This document shows, piece by piece, positions 15,849-23,709 of a stretch of DNA of 24,369 bases; position 1 is the first letter of the stretch; each line of letters opens with the position of its first letter. A program made the translations under genes and the position numbers. Source of the DNA: a virus; the IMG/VR virus record IMGVR_UViG_3300025652_006075, positions 1 through 24,369 of that record; one strand, given 5' to 3'. A model generated the notes under the pieces. That model was not told the origin of the DNA and made no database searches. It saw nothing but the letters and a program-made list of their open reading frames with translations.

Positions 15849-16075
15849 GTGCTATCTCCCATTAATAACTTTAGCATTTCTTTTCTTGAGTCTTCAATAA
15901 TCTTAGCTATAGCACCATCAATCGAAAGGTATAACTTGTGGGGCGTATCTCCAACAGCAATTACTCGACCATATAAAATTGCAGTATACTTTGGAACCAT
16001 TGTTAAGTTACGCTCATCTGTCTCCTCACGTAGCGTAATACACGTTATACCACTGATTGCTTTTTCTACAGTCAT
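15845..16075 (-). CDS. small protein of 76 aa, unknown
   Basis: I use ATG 16075 (MTVEKAISG), which overlaps the exonuclease stop as ATGA, rather than the longer form that reads 21 bases back into that gene. The protein is a beta-rich front (CITLREETDERNL, YTAILYGRVIAVG) and a helix at the end (AIAKIIEDSRKEMLKLLM). No family is recognised. The place between exonuclease and resolvase suggests a DNA-processing partner, but this is context only. Confidence 0.6.
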   Translation of the reverse strand: MTVEKAISGITCITLREETDERNLTMVPKYTAILYGRVIAVGDTPHKLYLSIDGAIAKIIEDSRKEMLKLLMGDST

Positions 16076-16917
16076 ATGTAATCCTCGTAGTTCCAAAATT
16101 CACCATTAGCTTGTAGTATATATAAAAGACTAGCATTTTCTTTTAGCCTAGCCAGACCTTGATCTTCACCAAAAAACTCATTATATTTATTAAGAATTAT
16201 GGTGAGACATTTTCTGTAATACAAACCCCAGTCCCCTTCAGGGTCTACCTTATCTAATATCTTTGCAGCTGTCTTAACTCCAACACCCTTCAGTCCTATA
16301 ATATTATCTGTTGAGTCACCCGTCAGTAGCTGAGATAGAAACCACCTATCACCCTCATGTTGATGTACATAATACTTATCTTCTTTTACAAAGTCATAGT
16401 GCCAACCTCTGATCATGTTTAGATCTTTATCTATTGATACAATACAAGTATCCTCGTCGTCTTGCATGATACCTAGTCTATCATCTGTCTCTATGCCTAA
16501 GACTAGTTCTGCATTCCAGCGTTTAATTAAATGATCGCGCACACTTTGTAAATGATAAGGTCTATCTTCTTGTTTTCGATTACCTTTGTATGGATGTGTT
16601 ACCGCTAAATCATCTCTGTAATTACCTGCACCTTCGATATATAACTTATAATCTAATACGCCTGTACCCTTAATAATCTTTTTAATAATAGCATCTGCTG
16701 CATTGAGTGCTACACCAACAGGTTCTAAGCTAGTAGAGTATGTCATCTCTACATCATCTAAAGAATGCTGAGTCGATTGAAGCCACTCCTTGGCTTCAGC
16801 ACGACTAAGAAACTTTTGAATAGAACCGTTAGGTAATTCTACCTCAGTGATACGCTTCTGAGCAGCAAAAGATGCTCTGTAAACCACTATGTCACCGTCT
16901 ATCAAAAGAGTTTTCAT
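16072..16917 (-). CDS. 5'-3' exonuclease, FEN family (T7 gp6-like)
   Basis: The 281-aa protein starts with a PIN/FEN strand carrying Asp7 and Asp9 (LIDGDIV). It has an R-K-containing arch segment (HPYKGNRK, about 108-115), ETDDRLG (143-149) and SIDKDL (161-166) with further metal-binding Asp, and the helix-hairpin motif LTGDSTDNIIGLKGVGVKTA (198-217). This is the classic order of the family. The enzyme removes RNA primers and resects 5' ends, and may help degrade host DNA. It begins 3 bases after the SSB-like gene, so the two are co-expressed. Confidence 0.88.
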   Translation of the reverse strand: MKTLLIDGDIVVYRASFAAQKRITEVELPNGSIQKFLSRAEAKEWLQSTQHSLDDVEMTYSTSLEPVGVALNAADAIIKKIIKGTGVLDYKLYIEGAGNYRDDLAVTHPYKGNRKQEDRPYHLQSVRDHLIKRWNAELVLGIETDDRLGIMQDDEDTCIVSIDKDLNMIRGWHYDFVKEDKYYVHQHEGDRWFLSQLLTGDSTDNIIGLKGVGVKTAAKILDKVDPEGDWGLYYRKCLTIILNKYNEFFGEDQGLARLKENASLLYILQANGEFWNYEDYI

Positions 16918-16920
16918 ATC

Positions 16921-17439
16921 CTAGAATGGAATATCATCATCTAATGATTCAACAGGGGCAAGAGGATCAACTTCTTCCTCCGCTTCTGGTAGTTCAAAGT
17001 TAACTGCAAACACAACTAACTCCGTACACACCTGTTTAACGTAACCCATGTAAGCATCATAACTCTTATTCTTTTGAGATGGTAGAGCAATAGCACCGTG
17101 AGTAATCATATCACATACAATACGTGTAGCATCATGCATTGATGCACCTACTGTAATAGCAATATCTTTACGTACAGCAGCCTCAGTCTTACCAGAAGGC
17201 AGTACTTTAGCAGCCGCTATAATCTTTACCATCGTAAGATTCTCATACTTACCATTAGTCTTAGACTCAAACTCTACTGTGTCACCAATATTAACTTTCT
17301 CTAAGTCTGGCATACGTGGGCCTGTAAACCCACCAATGAATGTACCATTGAGTTTTAAACCAATAGCTTTCCAGGGTTTACCATCTTTACCACTACCAGT
17401 CCGTTCGTTACGATCTTCTACTACTGCTTGCTGTATCAT
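16921..17439 (-). CDS. single-stranded DNA-binding protein
   Basis: The 172-aa protein has an OB-like N-terminal half (beta strands around IGLKLNGTFIGGF, GDTVEFES, LTMVKII), a helical middle, and a strongly acidic tail (PEAEEEVDPLAP...) ending in DDDIPF. The D-D-x-I-P-F tip is the hallmark by which SSBs recruit partner enzymes. It lies between polymerase and exonuclease. Likely role: cover single-stranded DNA at the fork. The sequence differs from bacterial SSB, so the fold is inferred; the tip is seen directly. Confidence 0.82.
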   Translation of the reverse strand: MIQQAVVEDRNERTGSGKDGKPWKAIGLKLNGTFIGGFTGPRMPDLEKVNIGDTVEFESKTNGKYENLTMVKIIAAAKVLPSGKTEAAVRKDIAITVGASMHDATRIVCDMITHGAIALPSQKNKSYDAYMGYVKQVCTELVVFAVNFELPEAEEEVDPLAPVESLDDDIPF

Positions 17440-17470
17440 ATATTTACCATGTTGTATAATAATTTAGTGC

Positions 17471-18247
17471 CTACGCACATTCTCTATTGTAACCCCAGTT
17501 AGTATGTACCTCTTGGTCTATAGCTACTGGGTAATTTATATCTATGCCATAAAGATCCCTCATATATTGTAGTGTGTCTGTTACCATAGCTTTTTCTGAA
17601 AGCTCTGTTAATATATCATGCTCATCTGGGTGCTGCTCTATTACTACGCTATCGTGTACCTCATTCACTAGTAAACTTTTTAGTTTATGGCTCTTCATCT
17701 GATGCCATAACATGAACGTGCCTATCACTGCTGTCTCACCTGTTGCCATGTACTGTACATTGTAGTTCTTAATCTTAGTATGACCTGTGACATTACCGTT
17801 CTGCTGATATGTAGTGTTTGGGAAATGAAATATCAACCCTGTTCTTGCTACTACTTTACCTGTGCTAGCGGCTTCTGCCATCAACTTTCTGTGCCATGCT
17901 GAGATCCCTGCGTATCTCCTACGGAAGAACTCATAGTACTTACGTTGTTTAGGTGTACCTGACTCACCTCCGAATAAGGGTTTGAATGTATCTGCTTTAG
18001 CAGCAGTGCGGAGCTTACCTCTTTTAGGATCATCTAATGCTAATCCAGCATACTCATCAAAGAGTACAGTAGCCGTGTTACTGTGTACATCCTCACCATT
18101 GTTAATATCAATTAATGCCTGTTCATCCTGAGCTAAGAATGCTGCCATTCTAAATTCCATCTGAGCATAATCATTCTGTCTTGTCATCCAGCCATCATGT
18201 CTAGCAGTAACTACTTTCTTCAGCGTTCTATCTATATTTTGTAAGTT
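17471..18247 (-). CDS. family A DNA polymerase, exon 2 (polymerase domain)
   Basis: Exon 2 (258 aa) starts at 18247 with NLQNI, which joins RLSSSSP of exon 1 to restore the conserved R-L-S-S-x-x-P-N-L-Q-N motif. It contains motif A (NDYAQMEFR), the O-helix (RTAAKADTFKPLFGG) and motif C (VNEVHDSVV). In the O-helix both aromatic positions are Phe: the site equal to E. coli 762 is Phe, and the usual Tyr766 is Phe. Motif C has Ser after His-Asp, as in many phage enzymes. The apparent start MQSTG at 18280 lies in the intron and is not used. Confidence 0.88.
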   Translation of the reverse strand, partial: NLQNIDRTLKKVVTARHDGWMTRQNDYAQMEFRMAAFLAQDEQALIDINNGEDVHSNTATVLFDEYAGLALDDPKRGKLRTAAKADTFKPLFGGESGTPKQRKYYEFFRRRYAGISAWHRKLMAEAASTGKVVARTGLIFHFPNTTYQQNGNVTGHTKIKNYNVQYMATGETAVIGTFMLWHQMKSHKLKSLLVNEVHDSVVIEQHPDEHDILTELSEKAMVTDTLQYMRDLYGIDINYPVAIDQEVHTNWGYNRECA

Positions 18248-18940
18248 CTTTTGTGTTACGTCTATCCCTGTACTCTGCATGTTACCATGCAGTTCAGACT
18301 ATATCATCACCTGCTCTTTCGCAACAGGTGCAATGCGCTTCGGGTACTGTCCTTTTCCCCTACGCCTTTCGGCTAGTCGTTGCACGTTCTAATTGATGTA
18401 ATTTCATATGAGCACCAGCTACACATAAAGCAAGATTAGTCAAACTATTGTTTGTCCTATCTTTGTTGACATGATGAACGTGCCAACCTTTAGGTATACA
18501 TTTAAGACCAAGTGCCTCACACATTACTATGTGATGCACAAACACATGTTTACAACCCTTCCTACCTTCGTACCAATCAGGTTTTAAAGTCATTATATAA
18601 CCTTTACCATCAGATACTTCACCTATGTAGTTATGGTGTAGTTCTCGTGTCTTACCCTTCATAGGGTTCTTATTCCCTAACTTACTATTCCTATAGTTAG
18701 CTACCTTTCTGGTCTTCTGTGCAGCTTTAGAGTAATGCTTAGATACGTAATAGTGTACCTGTGCATATGTCTTACCAGTAGCTTCAGCTATTTGTTCAAG
18801 TGTTAGTTGTGTTTTCTCATATAATCGTTTTACATCTTTCATTATGTACCTCCAAAGGTAGATATGATATTAGCTTCGCTCAGGATTGTCCCATAGGGAG
18901 TTCCCCTGAATTCACATTGTTTTAATCGCCCAACTTATTT
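18248..18940 (-). ncRNA. group I intron with HNH ORF, in the DNA polymerase gene
   Basis: The 693-base intron splits the polymerase between SSSSP and NLQNI. The 5' exon end AUCGCCU (18941-18947) pairs with the guide GGGCGAU (18925-18931), with a U-G pair at the splice site. The bases just before the guide, UAAGUU (18932-18937), pair over all 6 bp with exon 2 AACUUA (18242-18247), which is P10. The intron ends in G (18248). Core signs are CAAUCCUGAGCGAAGC (P4-P6 strand), GACUA pairing with GAUAUAGUC (P7), a UUCAG/CUGAA P3, and a 7-bp hairpin with a GUAA loop (18275-18292). It carries its own HNH gene. Confidence 0.92.
18360..18842 (-). CDS. intron-encoded HNH homing endonuclease
   Basis: The 160-aa protein lies inside the polymerase intron, before the P7 strand. 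It has an N-terminal helix-turn-helix-like part (TLEQIAEATGKTYAQVHYYV), a NUMOD3-type segment (SKLGNKNPMKGK), and an HNH core with HVHHVNKDR (121-129), Asn in TNNSLTNL, and His145 and His149. A strong GGAGG site stands 7 bases before ATG 18842. Its last codons overlap the intron's P7 5' strand, so gene and ribozyme share sequence. The enzyme would cut intron-free polymerase genes of related phages and so spread the intron. Confidence 0.88.
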   Translation of the reverse strand: MKDVKRLYEKTQLTLEQIAEATGKTYAQVHYYVSKHYSKAAQKTRKVANYRNSKLGNKNPMKGKTRELHHNYIGEVSDGKGYIMTLKPDWYEGRKGCKHVFVHHIVMCEALGLKCIPKGWHVHHVNKDRTNNSLTNLALCVAGAHMKLHQLERATTSRKA

Positions 18941-19951
18941 AGGCGATGAACTAGATAGCCGCTGTGTAGCAGTCGTTGCTTGGTTAATACTACCCCACAT
19001 CAAACAGTCGTTACCTTCAATATACTCCTCAAATTTATTGTGATATGTGCTTACCCGTTTACCTGTCTTATGGTGTCTACTAATTAGATCAAGTATATTC
19101 CGCTGCTTTTTATTTTTTGGTTTCAATAACGCCAGAGTAGTTGCATCCGTCTTACCAGATCCATTCTTATTAAGTAGAGGTTGTCTACGTACTTGTGGTA
19201 TATCAAATCCAGCATCTTCATATAAGAACTTACTTACTTGCTTAGGTGAGTTCCAGTTAATGCCACCAGAAATTTCATCTAACTGCTCAAGTATGTCTAG
19301 TAGTTGTCTATTATCTTCCCTAGACAGTGTTTTAGCTAAATCTTTATCTAAAAACATCCCATTCATTTCCATATCTGCTACTACTGGGCAGAAAACATTC
19401 TTAGTATACGCCACATTTAATGCACCAGAGCTACGCAGAGCCTCAACCTGACGTTTAAATATAAACTCTGTATCATATACGTCTTTAATAACTCGACGTC
19501 TCAGTAAGCTCTCAGGCATCTCTGATGGGCATACCTTACCTTTCATTAGTAAGTCAACTAAATATTCTTTAGCCGTACCACCGTATCTGAGACTCACACT
19601 TCCTAAATCTAGTGGTTTATTTCTGTTGCTGAGGATTACCTTTTCACTAAGTAACGTGTCATATATTAGAATGCTGCTGACATTAATCCCATTTTTAATA
19701 AAATACTTTAACTCAAATTTAGCGTTATGAGCAACAATAAAATCATAGTCACCCTTAGATACTGTCTCTAGTATGCTGTCTGATGGATGGTATTGTATCT
19801 TACCATCTCCCAATTTACTGGCTGCACACACTATTCTGTTATCATATCTTGCATCTCCTTTTTCAATGTTGGTAGTCTCCAAATCTAAGACAAGGGCTTT
19901 ACCTTCTAGGTAAATATTAGGATCAGGGTTTGATACGAATTTAGGCAACAT
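18941..19951 (-). CDS. family A DNA polymerase, exon 1 (3'-5' exonuclease domain and thumb)
   Basis: Exon 1 encodes 337 aa. The start is ATG 19951 (MLPKFVSNPD) because a perfect AAGGAG stands 10 bases upstream, inside the end of the HNH-AP2 gene; the longer form from 20017 would overlap that gene by 77 bases. Seen: ExoI VLDLETT (Asp23, Glu25), ExoII FIVAHNAKFEL, and an ExoIII-like segment with IKDVYDT. At the usual ExoIII Tyr (4 before the Asp) there is Arg. The exon ends in QATTATQRLSSSSP, the start of the dNTP-binding region. With exon 2 it gives a 595-aa polymerase. Confidence 0.88.
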
Positions 19952-20414
19952 GTGGAGCGAACTCCTTAGCATATTTTTTCTTCGCCTTGAGATACGCGAA
20001 GTGGGCGGCTGTCTCACATTTAAAATATCCTAGAAAAGTCGTCTTACCTTGATGCTGGATCTGTGCTCTCCACTTACCCCTAGTCCAGCAACAGCCTTTC
20101 GCCTCAATGTTATGCAAATTTTGCGTCCGTGTGGCTAGTCGTAGGTTTTCGATGCGATCATCCGATTTAGGGGCGTCGTTATCAATATGATCGACATCAA
20201 GCCCTTCTGGAATTTCCCCGTTTAACATGATCCAGATAAGTCGATAGCGTAGGTAGTCCTTACCGTCGACCTTGACTTGAACCCTTCCGTCAGGCCTGCG
20301 CGTTCCAGCACTATCACCAACCTTAGAGCTTCGTCCTCGACCGCTAACTTTGCGTATTAACTCCCCATCTCTATATTCAAACAAATTATTCAGTTTCTCT
20401 TTCATTTTACTCAC
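19941..20414 (-). CDS. free-standing HNH endonuclease with AP2 domain
   Basis: The 157-aa protein has an HNH_3-type core (LDVDHIDND at 72-80, ENLRLATRTQN) and a C-terminal AP2 DNA-binding domain (about 107-150: KGCCWTRGKWRAQIQHQGKT, LGYFKCETAAHFAYLKA). The HNH-AP2 pair is typical of free-standing phage homing nucleases. The start is GTG 20414, 8 bases inside the helicase gene (GAGG nearby); ATG 20405 is an alternative. Its end overlaps the polymerase start and holds the polymerase ribosome site. By eye it is richer in G+C than the helicase and polymerase, which fits insertion. Confidence 0.85.
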   Translation of the reverse strand: MSKMKEKLNNLFEYRDGELIRKVSGRGRSSKVGDSAGTRRPDGRVQVKVDGKDYLRYRLIWIMLNGEIPEGLDVDHIDNDAPKSDDRIENLRLATRTQNLHNIEAKGCCWTRGKWRAQIQHQGKTTFLGYFKCETAAHFAYLKAKKKYAKEFAPHVA

Positions 20415-21606
20415 TAGTCAATACCTCGTTCGTCTCATATTTCATAACTACCTCAAAGGGTGCGAGCGGTGCTGTCAGTTTGTTTTTAGGGAATGCAAAC
20501 ATAGCACCACCTATTTCTTTCATGGTTGCGTTTTGACCAACCCCAATCATCAGATCCAACTGGGCTGCAAAGCCCGTGTTACTGTATTCAACGTCAGTAT
20601 AATCAAGTATCAATTTACCACTAGCACTATCGCCAGCTTGTGTTACAACGATTGAGACTAAATTATACTTCTTAGCTAATGTCCTACCTTCCTTAGCTAG
20701 TGTGTTTAAGGCGTCTGTGAGTCCAGTATCTTTACTTCCTACCCTCATATTTCTTAGCTGATCCACGATAATGACATCGGGCTTTAGATCTTTTACATAT
20801 TGTTCAATTTCAACCATAGTTCCAGGACTTAAGCTAATGAAAGTAAAATTAGCAAGTCCTCTCTTCATTGCAGCGTCATATGCCCCGTTTGGGTTAGCTA
20901 AGATCTTATCCCTAGTTGCTTTCAGGAACCTTGTATACGCACGTAATATCATAACGCTGTCAGGATCCTCATTACCAAAGAACACTACCTTATAGCCCTC
21001 TATACAGGCTTGTACTGCTATATTGATAGTAACAGTACTCTTACCTATGTCAGGTCTTGCAACTACACCTACCTGCGACTGTCTAGGCACTCCACCTCCT
21101 AGTAAATCATTTAACTTTTTTGGGTATATTGGAATTAAATTATCAGACAGTAAAGTGTCTGTTAACTCGCCAATATTGGGTGCTGTATAAACAACCGCTT
21201 CTTCGCCATCCTCTACTAGTGTCGAGGCTTTACTATACTGCTCTACTAGTTTAGCTAACTTTACTAAGTCACCAGTTCCCGCAGCTATAGCCATGTCATG
21301 CGATAGTTTTTCTTTGTGTTGATCAATGATCAACTCAATAACATTAGCATCTGAAACGTTAGTTACAATATTAGCGATATACTCGATAACGGATTCTTTT
21401 TGCTTTGGCAAAGATTTTACTAATCTTTCACCAATCAACGCTACATCCACAGTGTCTGCATCACTGTCTATTGAATAAAAGTTACTTATTTCTTTGAAGA
21501 CAGCTTTTCCTATTGCTGGCATGGTATTGGTATCAAGATAAAGGGTAGTTTTATTAAACCAATCTCTACTACTTGCACAAGCCGATAATATTTTATGATC
21601 TAACAT
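20407..21606 (-). CDS. DnaB-like replicative helicase
   Basis: The 399-aa protein has a helical N-terminal domain (1-140) like that of DnaB and a RecA-like C-terminal ATPase. Walker A is ARPDIGKST (183-191), the H1 region. Walker B is DVIIVDQL (about 277-284), followed by LVSIVVTQ, a motif H3 form, and NTGFAAQLDL. The final Gly of the classic G-x-x-x-x-G-K is kept, and the first Gly is Ala. It lacks a primase domain; the primase is a separate gene. It starts 2 bases after the acidic 84-aa gene and overlaps the HNH-AP2 gene. Confidence 0.88.
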   Translation of the reverse strand: MLDHKILSACASSRDWFNKTTLYLDTNTMPAIGKAVFKEISNFYSIDSDADTVDVALIGERLVKSLPKQKESVIEYIANIVTNVSDANVIELIIDQHKEKLSHDMAIAAGTGDLVKLAKLVEQYSKASTLVEDGEEAVVYTAPNIGELTDTLLSDNLIPIYPKKLNDLLGGGVPRQSQVGVVARPDIGKSTVTINIAVQACIEGYKVVFFGNEDPDSVMILRAYTRFLKATRDKILANPNGAYDAAMKRGLANFTFISLSPGTMVEIEQYVKDLKPDVIIVDQLRNMRVGSKDTGLTDALNTLAKEGRTLAKKYNLVSIVVTQAGDSASGKLILDYTDVEYSNTGFAAQLDLMIGVGQNATMKEIGGAMFAFPKNKLTAPLAPFEVVMKYETNEVLTSE

Positions 21607-21608
21607 TA

Positions 21609-21863
21609 TTAACTCTCATCTAAGAAATTTTCGTAATCTTCCTCAGCTTCTTCGACAAGATCTTCAATGCATGATTCATTAAGCATAGGTAGTATTTCAG
21701 TATTACTGCCAACTTCTACTACGTTATTAAGCCAAATATCCCAAGGTTTAACATTACGTTTACCTACTGCTCCTTCATATATTTCATATGTAACACTAAC
21801 CTCTAAATCTTTAATATTAGTGTAAAAAGACCTTTCAAATGCTGAATCTATTAAGTTAGACAT
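21609..21863 (-). CDS. acidic protein of 84 aa, unknown
   Basis: No family is recognised. The N-terminal half is beta-like (NIKDLEVSVTYEIYEG), and the C-terminal end is strongly acidic (IEDLVEEAEEDYENFLDES). It overlaps the sigma-factor gene by 13 bases, so the two are translated together. An anti-sigma or sigma-partner role is conceivable but the sequence gives no direct sign; a helicase partner is equally possible from position. Confidence 0.55.
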   Translation of the reverse strand: MSNLIDSAFERSFYTNIKDLEVSVTYEIYEGAVGKRNVKPWDIWLNNVVEVGSNTEILPMLNESCIEDLVEEAEEDYENFLDES

Positions 21864-22561
21864 TCTTTTCTAGCCTCACTTTCTTTGTAATAAGTCGGAT
21901 TAAATCCATTTTCTTGTTTGTAAGTAGGTTTTACAGCTAAATTTTTAATTGTTATTCCCTGCCACGCTCGTTGTTCCAAAGCAGGATCTACACCTAGCAG
22001 CATTTTACGCGCTCTTAAAATTCTAACTTTCACAGTACTTGCAGAAATACCTAGTAGCGCGGCAATATTTTTGTAAGACATCTCCCTGTATGAGTATAAC
22101 CAGATCGCGTCACGGTATATGGTGGGTAGCTCGCTAATCTTCTTTATTATTTGCTGTAAATCTTGCTTACTTTCCATAATCCGCTCCGGTGTGTTAAAAA
22201 TATGATCACTGGTTGCAGTGTCTAAACTTTCGTTTGTTGCAGGTGTCATATCTGCTGCATGTTCATTAGCAAACTTTTTTTCTTTTTCAAAGAAACGATA
22301 ACAACAGTTTTTAGCAATTCTGGTAGCCCATGTCAAGAATGATGCATCACCTTTAAAGGTCTTTATATGTTTAAAAATACGTGTAAGTGTATCTTGATAC
22401 ACATCTTCCAGGTTTTCATGTGATGGTGCGTTTTTCATTTCATTTGAAATCTGCATTCGTATCTTTTGTCCATATATTTTAATTAAATCTGCAAATGCTT
22501 TTTTATCTTTTTGTTTAGCTAATTGAATAAGTCTAGTTTCTACTTGTTTATTAATATTCAT
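21851..22561 (-). CDS. ECF-like sigma-70 family factor
   Basis: The 236-aa protein shows both core sigma domains. Sigma2 is at about 21-95, with LEDVYQDTLTRIFKHI, FKGDASFLTWATRIAKN and the basic RFFEKEKK. Sigma4 is at about 135-188, with SELPTIYRDAIWLYSYREMSYKNIAALLGIS and the HTH helix STVKVRILRARKML. There is no region 1 or 3, so it is ECF-like. A 50-aa tail of unknown role follows. The start ATG 22561 lies downstream of an A+T-rich regulatory gap with two palindromes. It could redirect host RNA polymerase to phage promoters. The last bases overlap the 84-aa gene. Confidence 0.85.
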   Translation of the reverse strand: MNINKQVETRLIQLAKQKDKKAFADLIKIYGQKIRMQISNEMKNAPSHENLEDVYQDTLTRIFKHIKTFKGDASFLTWATRIAKNCCYRFFEKEKKFANEHAADMTPATNESLDTATSDHIFNTPERIMESKQDLQQIIKKISELPTIYRDAIWLYSYREMSYKNIAALLGISASTVKVRILRARKMLLGVDPALEQRAWQGITIKNLAVKPTYKQENGFNPTYYKESEARKECLT

Positions 22562-22589
22562 AATATCTCTTATTTATATATAATATATA

Positions 22590-22662
22590 GCGAGCCTTAA
22601 AGCTCGCATATTTAATTATAGTATATAGTATGTATATATATAACGAACCTTTAAGGGTTCGT
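22590..22662 (-). promoter_or_regulatory. sigma-gene promoter region with two related palindromes
   Basis: Two palindromes flank a TATAAT box (22615-22620 on the minus strand). Plus-strand forms: GCGAGCCTTAAAGCTCGC (22590-22607) and ACGAACCTTTAAGGGTTCGT (22643-22662). Both share CGA-x-C, a TTAA centre and the mirror image, and their centres are 54 bp apart, about five helical turns. The right one overlaps the -35 position, the left one the transcript start. They look like operators, with hairpin formation in RNA as another option. The flanks are runs of TATA. Confidence 0.6.
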
Positions 22663-22821
22663 ATATTAGTTATATTTATTACTATGTAATCTCGCTGTTG
22701 CTCAATTACTTTTCTAAAGCTTGTATAATATTAGATCCAAAATCCAGCAAAAAGTTACAATTTGTATCAAAATTAGTCGCAAATAAGACTAAAATTGGCG
22801 CGATTTGAATCATCTTCCCGA
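22663..22821. other. A+T-rich non-coding gap between primase and sigma genes
   Basis: No gene is seen here. On the minus strand it holds TTGAGC, TTGCTG and TATTAT elements that could form weak promoter parts, but none has good spacing. The whole gap from the primase stop to the sigma start is 260 bases. Confidence 0.5.
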
Positions 22822-23661
22822 CTAATACTTCCATCCTGAATCTAAATATGGAAAAATACTGCGCCGAATAAGGGTTATAGGCATCTCTTTTGGATCAACA
22901 TTTGACGTATTTGGTATCACTGTTATCGGTAAAATATGCCGCAAATCGCTTGCAATTTTATATGCTTTGTCAGTAGCATCTGTATCTAACCATAGTAACA
23001 CCTCCTTAAATCCGCTATTTTTTATACTCAGTAAATCTGTTTCGTTCATATTTGTACCAAGTAGGGCCGCAACTGGGCATACTTGCTTTACTTTAATAGA
23101 AGATAAGGGGTCTTCAACTACTAATAATTTATTTGGTGGAGGATCATAACGATCTACTCCCTTTGGAAAATACAACAATGGTCGATTTTCTTTTACATAT
23201 AAAAAGTTTTTTGGTGTGTGTTTAGTTATCACGCCTATATTTTTTAAGTAGTCTGCAACAACTTTGAAATTGTAGTCTATAATGTTTATGTGTAGATAAG
23301 GTTCACCACCTACCTCAGTAGATTTTATTCTGTTTACACGTAATATTTCGCCATACAATCCGCATCTATCTTGAAGATAGTTTATAGCCTTCTCAGTTAG
23401 CGCAGTAACATCACCATGCCAATGCTTGGGTGTAAACTCTTTTGACGTACCACGCTTGCCTACGGAGCTTACATCACCAATATATCCCCTCTTATTGCAG
23501 CTGGCACTAAAACACATATATTTTATTACACCTTCTTCCCGCAAAACAGTTAGAGTTTCCTCTTTGCTGTTTTTCCTCTGTTTACAAAAAGGACATACAG
23601 CCCGTATCTGGACTCCTATAGGTGCAGATTTTCCAATTAATTCAATTTCATCTAATAGCAT
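22822..23661 (-). CDS. DNA primase (zinc ribbon plus Toprim, T7 gp4 N-domain-like)
   Basis: The 279-aa protein has a zinc ribbon with CPFC (23-26) and CFSASC (50-55), and a Toprim domain with catalytic Glu183 in LLVVEDPLSS and DTD (226-228) in LLWLDTDAT. This is the order of T7-type primases, here without the helicase part, which is a separate gene. It makes RNA primers for the polymerase. The ribosome site is weak. It is followed by a 260-base regulatory gap, so it may end one transcription unit and sigma start the next. Confidence 0.87.
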   Translation of the reverse strand: MLLDEIELIGKSAPIGVQIRAVCPFCKQRKNSKEETLTVLREEGVIKYMCFSASCNKRGYIGDVSSVGKRGTSKEFTPKHWHGDVTALTEKAINYLQDRCGLYGEILRVNRIKSTEVGGEPYLHINIIDYNFKVVADYLKNIGVITKHTPKNFLYVKENRPLLYFPKGVDRYDPPPNKLLVVEDPLSSIKVKQVCPVAALLGTNMNETDLLSIKNSGFKEVLLWLDTDATDKAYKIASDLRHILPITVIPNTSNVDPKEMPITLIRRSIFPYLDSGWKY

Positions 23662-23709
23662 TGTATTTTACCGTTATTTACGTTTAATTAACCTTATTTT
23701 TATCATAAT

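Noticed and set aside
17471-18280. Separate gene starting MQSTG for the polymerase C-terminus
   Set aside because: The start lies within the intron's GUAA-loop hairpin; P1, P10 and the restored P-N-L-Q-N motif place the exon at 18247.
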